NCBI GenBank assembly: GCA_018609945.1
Contig: JAHENO010000207.1
Location: forward strand, 1 to 5,671
Reading direction: 5' to 3'
DNA length: 5,671 bases
Origin: Haloarculaceae archaeon
GTDB taxonomy: Archaea; Halobacteriota; Halobacteria; Halobacteriales; Haloarculaceae
In this document: positions 4,932 to 5,671 of the stretch, in pieces
Layout: the number at the start of each line of letters is the position of its first letter
How positions within the stretch are numbered: the stretch's first letter is position 1
Program-made: the position numbers and the translations under genes
The notes under the pieces: model-generated
What the model saw: the letters and a program-made list of their open reading frames with translations, nothing else
What the model was told of the DNA's origin: nothing
The model's database searches: none

Positions 4932-5276
4932 ATGGAGTACGTGTACGCAGCACTCATACTGAACGAATCGGGCGCAGAGATCAACGAGGAGAACCTGACG
5001 GACGTGCTGGAGGCCGCAGGCGTCGACGTGGAGGAGTCCCGCGTCAAGGCGCTGGTCGCGGCCCTCGAGGACGTCGACATCGACGAGGCCGTCGAGGAGG
5101 CGGCCGCCGTGCCGGCCGCGGCCGGTGGCGGTGCCGCCGCTCCAGCAGCCGAGGAGGCCGAGGAAGACGAAGCCGAGGAAGCCGACGAGGAAGAGGAGGC
5201 CGCCGACGAGGACGAGGACGACGACGAGGACGACGAGGAGGCCGCCGGCGAGGGCCTCGGCGAACTGTTCGGCTGA
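4932..5276 (+). CDS. rpl12: Large-subunit ribosomal protein L12, acidic stalk protein P1
   Basis: This is the archaeal P1/P2-type stalk protein; dimers bind L10 and capture translational GTPases. It is unrelated in fold to bacterial L7/L12. The 114-residue product begins with the conserved MEYVYAALILNESGAEINEE and an N-terminal dimerisation and L10-binding domain (to about residue 58). A flexible Ala/Gly/Pro hinge follows (about 58-73), then an almost unbroken Glu/Asp run (about 74-103), and the factor-binding C-terminus GLGELFG. The length is typical for haloarchaea. The ATG is 2 nt after the L10 stop, with GGAG upstream. The coding DNA from about 5150 to 5255 is a purine-rich run of GAG/GAC/GAA codons. 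It is the last gene of the operon; a weak T-rich patch (CTTCTTTC, 5298-5305) 22 nt after the stop may mark the transcript end. Confidence 0.98.
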   Translation: MEYVYAALILNESGAEINEENLTDVLEAAGVDVEESRVKALVAALEDVDIDEAVEEAAAVPAAAGGGAAAPAAEEAEEDEAEEADEEEEAADEDEDDDEDDEEAAGEGLGELFG

Positions 5277-5409
5277 CCGGGCCACACCGAGACGCGGCTT
5301 CTTTCGACGCGAACCGGCGAGCGGCAGGATCCGGCTGTCGTGGCGACTGATGGAACTGTGCCGACCCGGGCCGGAGGTTCAAGTACCAGCACGCCTCCAC
5401 CCCGGTTCG
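5277..5409. other. Intergenic gap between L12 and the TctA-like gene
   Basis: These 133 bp hold no convincing gene. Next to L12 there is a T-rich patch (CTTCTTTC at 5298-5305), which is a weak candidate for operon termination. Near the right side lies the TATA-like element described separately. No strong hairpin was found. Confidence 0.5.
5378..5385 (+). promoter_or_regulatory. TATA-like box for the TctA-like gene
   Basis: TTCAAGTA is centred about 28 nt before the GTG at 5410, in line with the leaderless-type spacing at the other genes of the window. The match to a TATA consensus is imperfect. Confidence 0.35.
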
Positions 5410-5671
5410 GTGAGCGTGGGATCCGTCGAGGTGGTGGTCACGCCGGCGGCCACAGCGACGGGCCTGGCGTTCGTCGCCGGCGGTGTCGCACTGGGGACCG
5501 CGAGCGGTCTCACGCCGGGCCTGCACGCCAACAATTTCGCACTCCTGCTGGCCGCGTTCGCGCCGCTGTTGCCCGGCCCGCCACAGTACGTCGGCGCGGC
5601 GATGCTCGCTGCCGGCGTCGTCCACACCTTCCTCGACATCGTGCCGGCGCTGGCGCTCGGGGTGCCCGACC
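5410..5671 (+). CDS. TctA-family membrane transporter (COG1784-like), N-terminal part, cut by window end
   Basis: An open frame from GTG 5410 runs to the window edge, giving 87 complete codons. The protein is strongly hydrophobic: a likely membrane helix at about residues 13-32 is followed by GTASGLTPGLHANNFALLLA (29-48), then further hydrophobic segments and VHTFLDIVPALALGVPD at 71-87. The Gly-rich GLTPGLH motif, followed by HTFLD and PALALGVPD, matches my memory of the archaeal TctA branch, where GLIPGLH and HTFLDFIPS-like segments recur. In bacteria TctA is the large membrane subunit of tricarboxylate transporters; the archaeal proteins are uncharacterised, so the substrate is unknown. GTG 5416 in the same frame is an alternative start. 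No SD precedes either one, and a TATA-like element is centred 28 nt upstream of 5410. The antisense frame over the same bases is less convincing, because it lacks any family motif. Confidence 0.8.
   Translation, partial: MSVGSVEVVVTPAATATGLAFVAGGVALGTASGLTPGLHANNFALLLAAFAPLLPGPPQYVGAAMLAAGVVHTFLDIVPALALGVPD

Larger units (their letters stand above)
4843..5276 (+). repeat. Pair of direct repeats encoding the shared L10 and L12 tails
   Basis: The 3' end of L10 (4843-4926) and of L12 (5193-5273) align without gaps at a fixed offset of 350 bp. The first 23 bases (4843-4865 and 5193-5215) are identical, and 19 of 27 aligned residues agree. The range given spans both copies. The shared tail is a known feature of archaeal stalk proteins; the high DNA identity may reflect common ancestry, codon bias in Asp/Glu runs, or gene conversion. 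Confidence 0.75.

Noticed and set aside
5150..5255. GAG/GAC-rich tract in L12 as a microsatellite or CRISPR-like repeat
   Set aside because: The tract is codon repetition for the acidic hinge of L12; there are no regular repeat-spacer units.
5379..5639. Minus-strand frame opposite the TctA-like gene
   Set aside because: The plus-strand frame has membrane helices and TctA-like motifs, while the antisense frame has only Ala/Thr/Arg-rich sequence.

Overview
The window is a stretch of a haloarchaeal (class Halobacteria) chromosome. Supporting signs are very high GC, strongly acidic proteins (long Asp/Glu tails on the stalk proteins), archaeal-type L11, L1, L10/P0 and L12/P1 in that order, and TATA-like boxes placed 25-28 nt ahead of start codons, as expected for leaderless mRNAs. 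All eight genes read on the + strand. The species cannot be named from the sequence alone.

Layout: (1) 1-213, the 3' end of a small winged-helix-like protein resembling the haloarchaeal DUF7123 family. (2) 277-1428, a multi-pass site-2 protease of the M50 type with an N-terminal soluble domain. (3) 1514-1711, a 65-residue two-helix membrane protein of unknown function, followed by a perfect 8-bp hairpin. (4) 1796-2284, ribosomal protein L11, with its own leaderless-type promoter. (5) 2333-3109, a PHP-domain metal-dependent hydrolase (histidinol-phosphatase-like) lying between L11 and L1. (6) 3228-5276, a tight L1-L10-L12 operon with gaps of 1 and 2 nt, which encodes the L1 stalk protein and the P-stalk. 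(7) 5410 to the window end, the start of a TctA-family (COG1784-like) multi-pass membrane transporter, cut by the window edge.

The stalk operon is the functional core. L10 anchors L12 dimers, L11 forms the base of the same GTPase-associated centre, and L1 forms the opposite (E-site) stalk. The L1 gene is the only one here whose TATA box sits about 90 nt upstream, so it has a real 5' leader with a strong Shine-Dalgarno (SD) sequence. That leader folds into two hairpins. The second resembles the L1-binding site of 23S rRNA and ends inside the SD, which fits autogenous repression by L1, long proposed for haloarchaea.

The least expected observation is a 10-base perfect complement of the SD region at 3149-3158. 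It lies between the TATA box and the predicted transcription start, so it would be absent from the operon's own mRNA but present in any read-through mRNA from the PHP gene. No clearly novel multi-gene system is evident. The new elements worth testing are this anti-SD, the two alternative leader folds, and the PHP gene lodged between L11 and L1.
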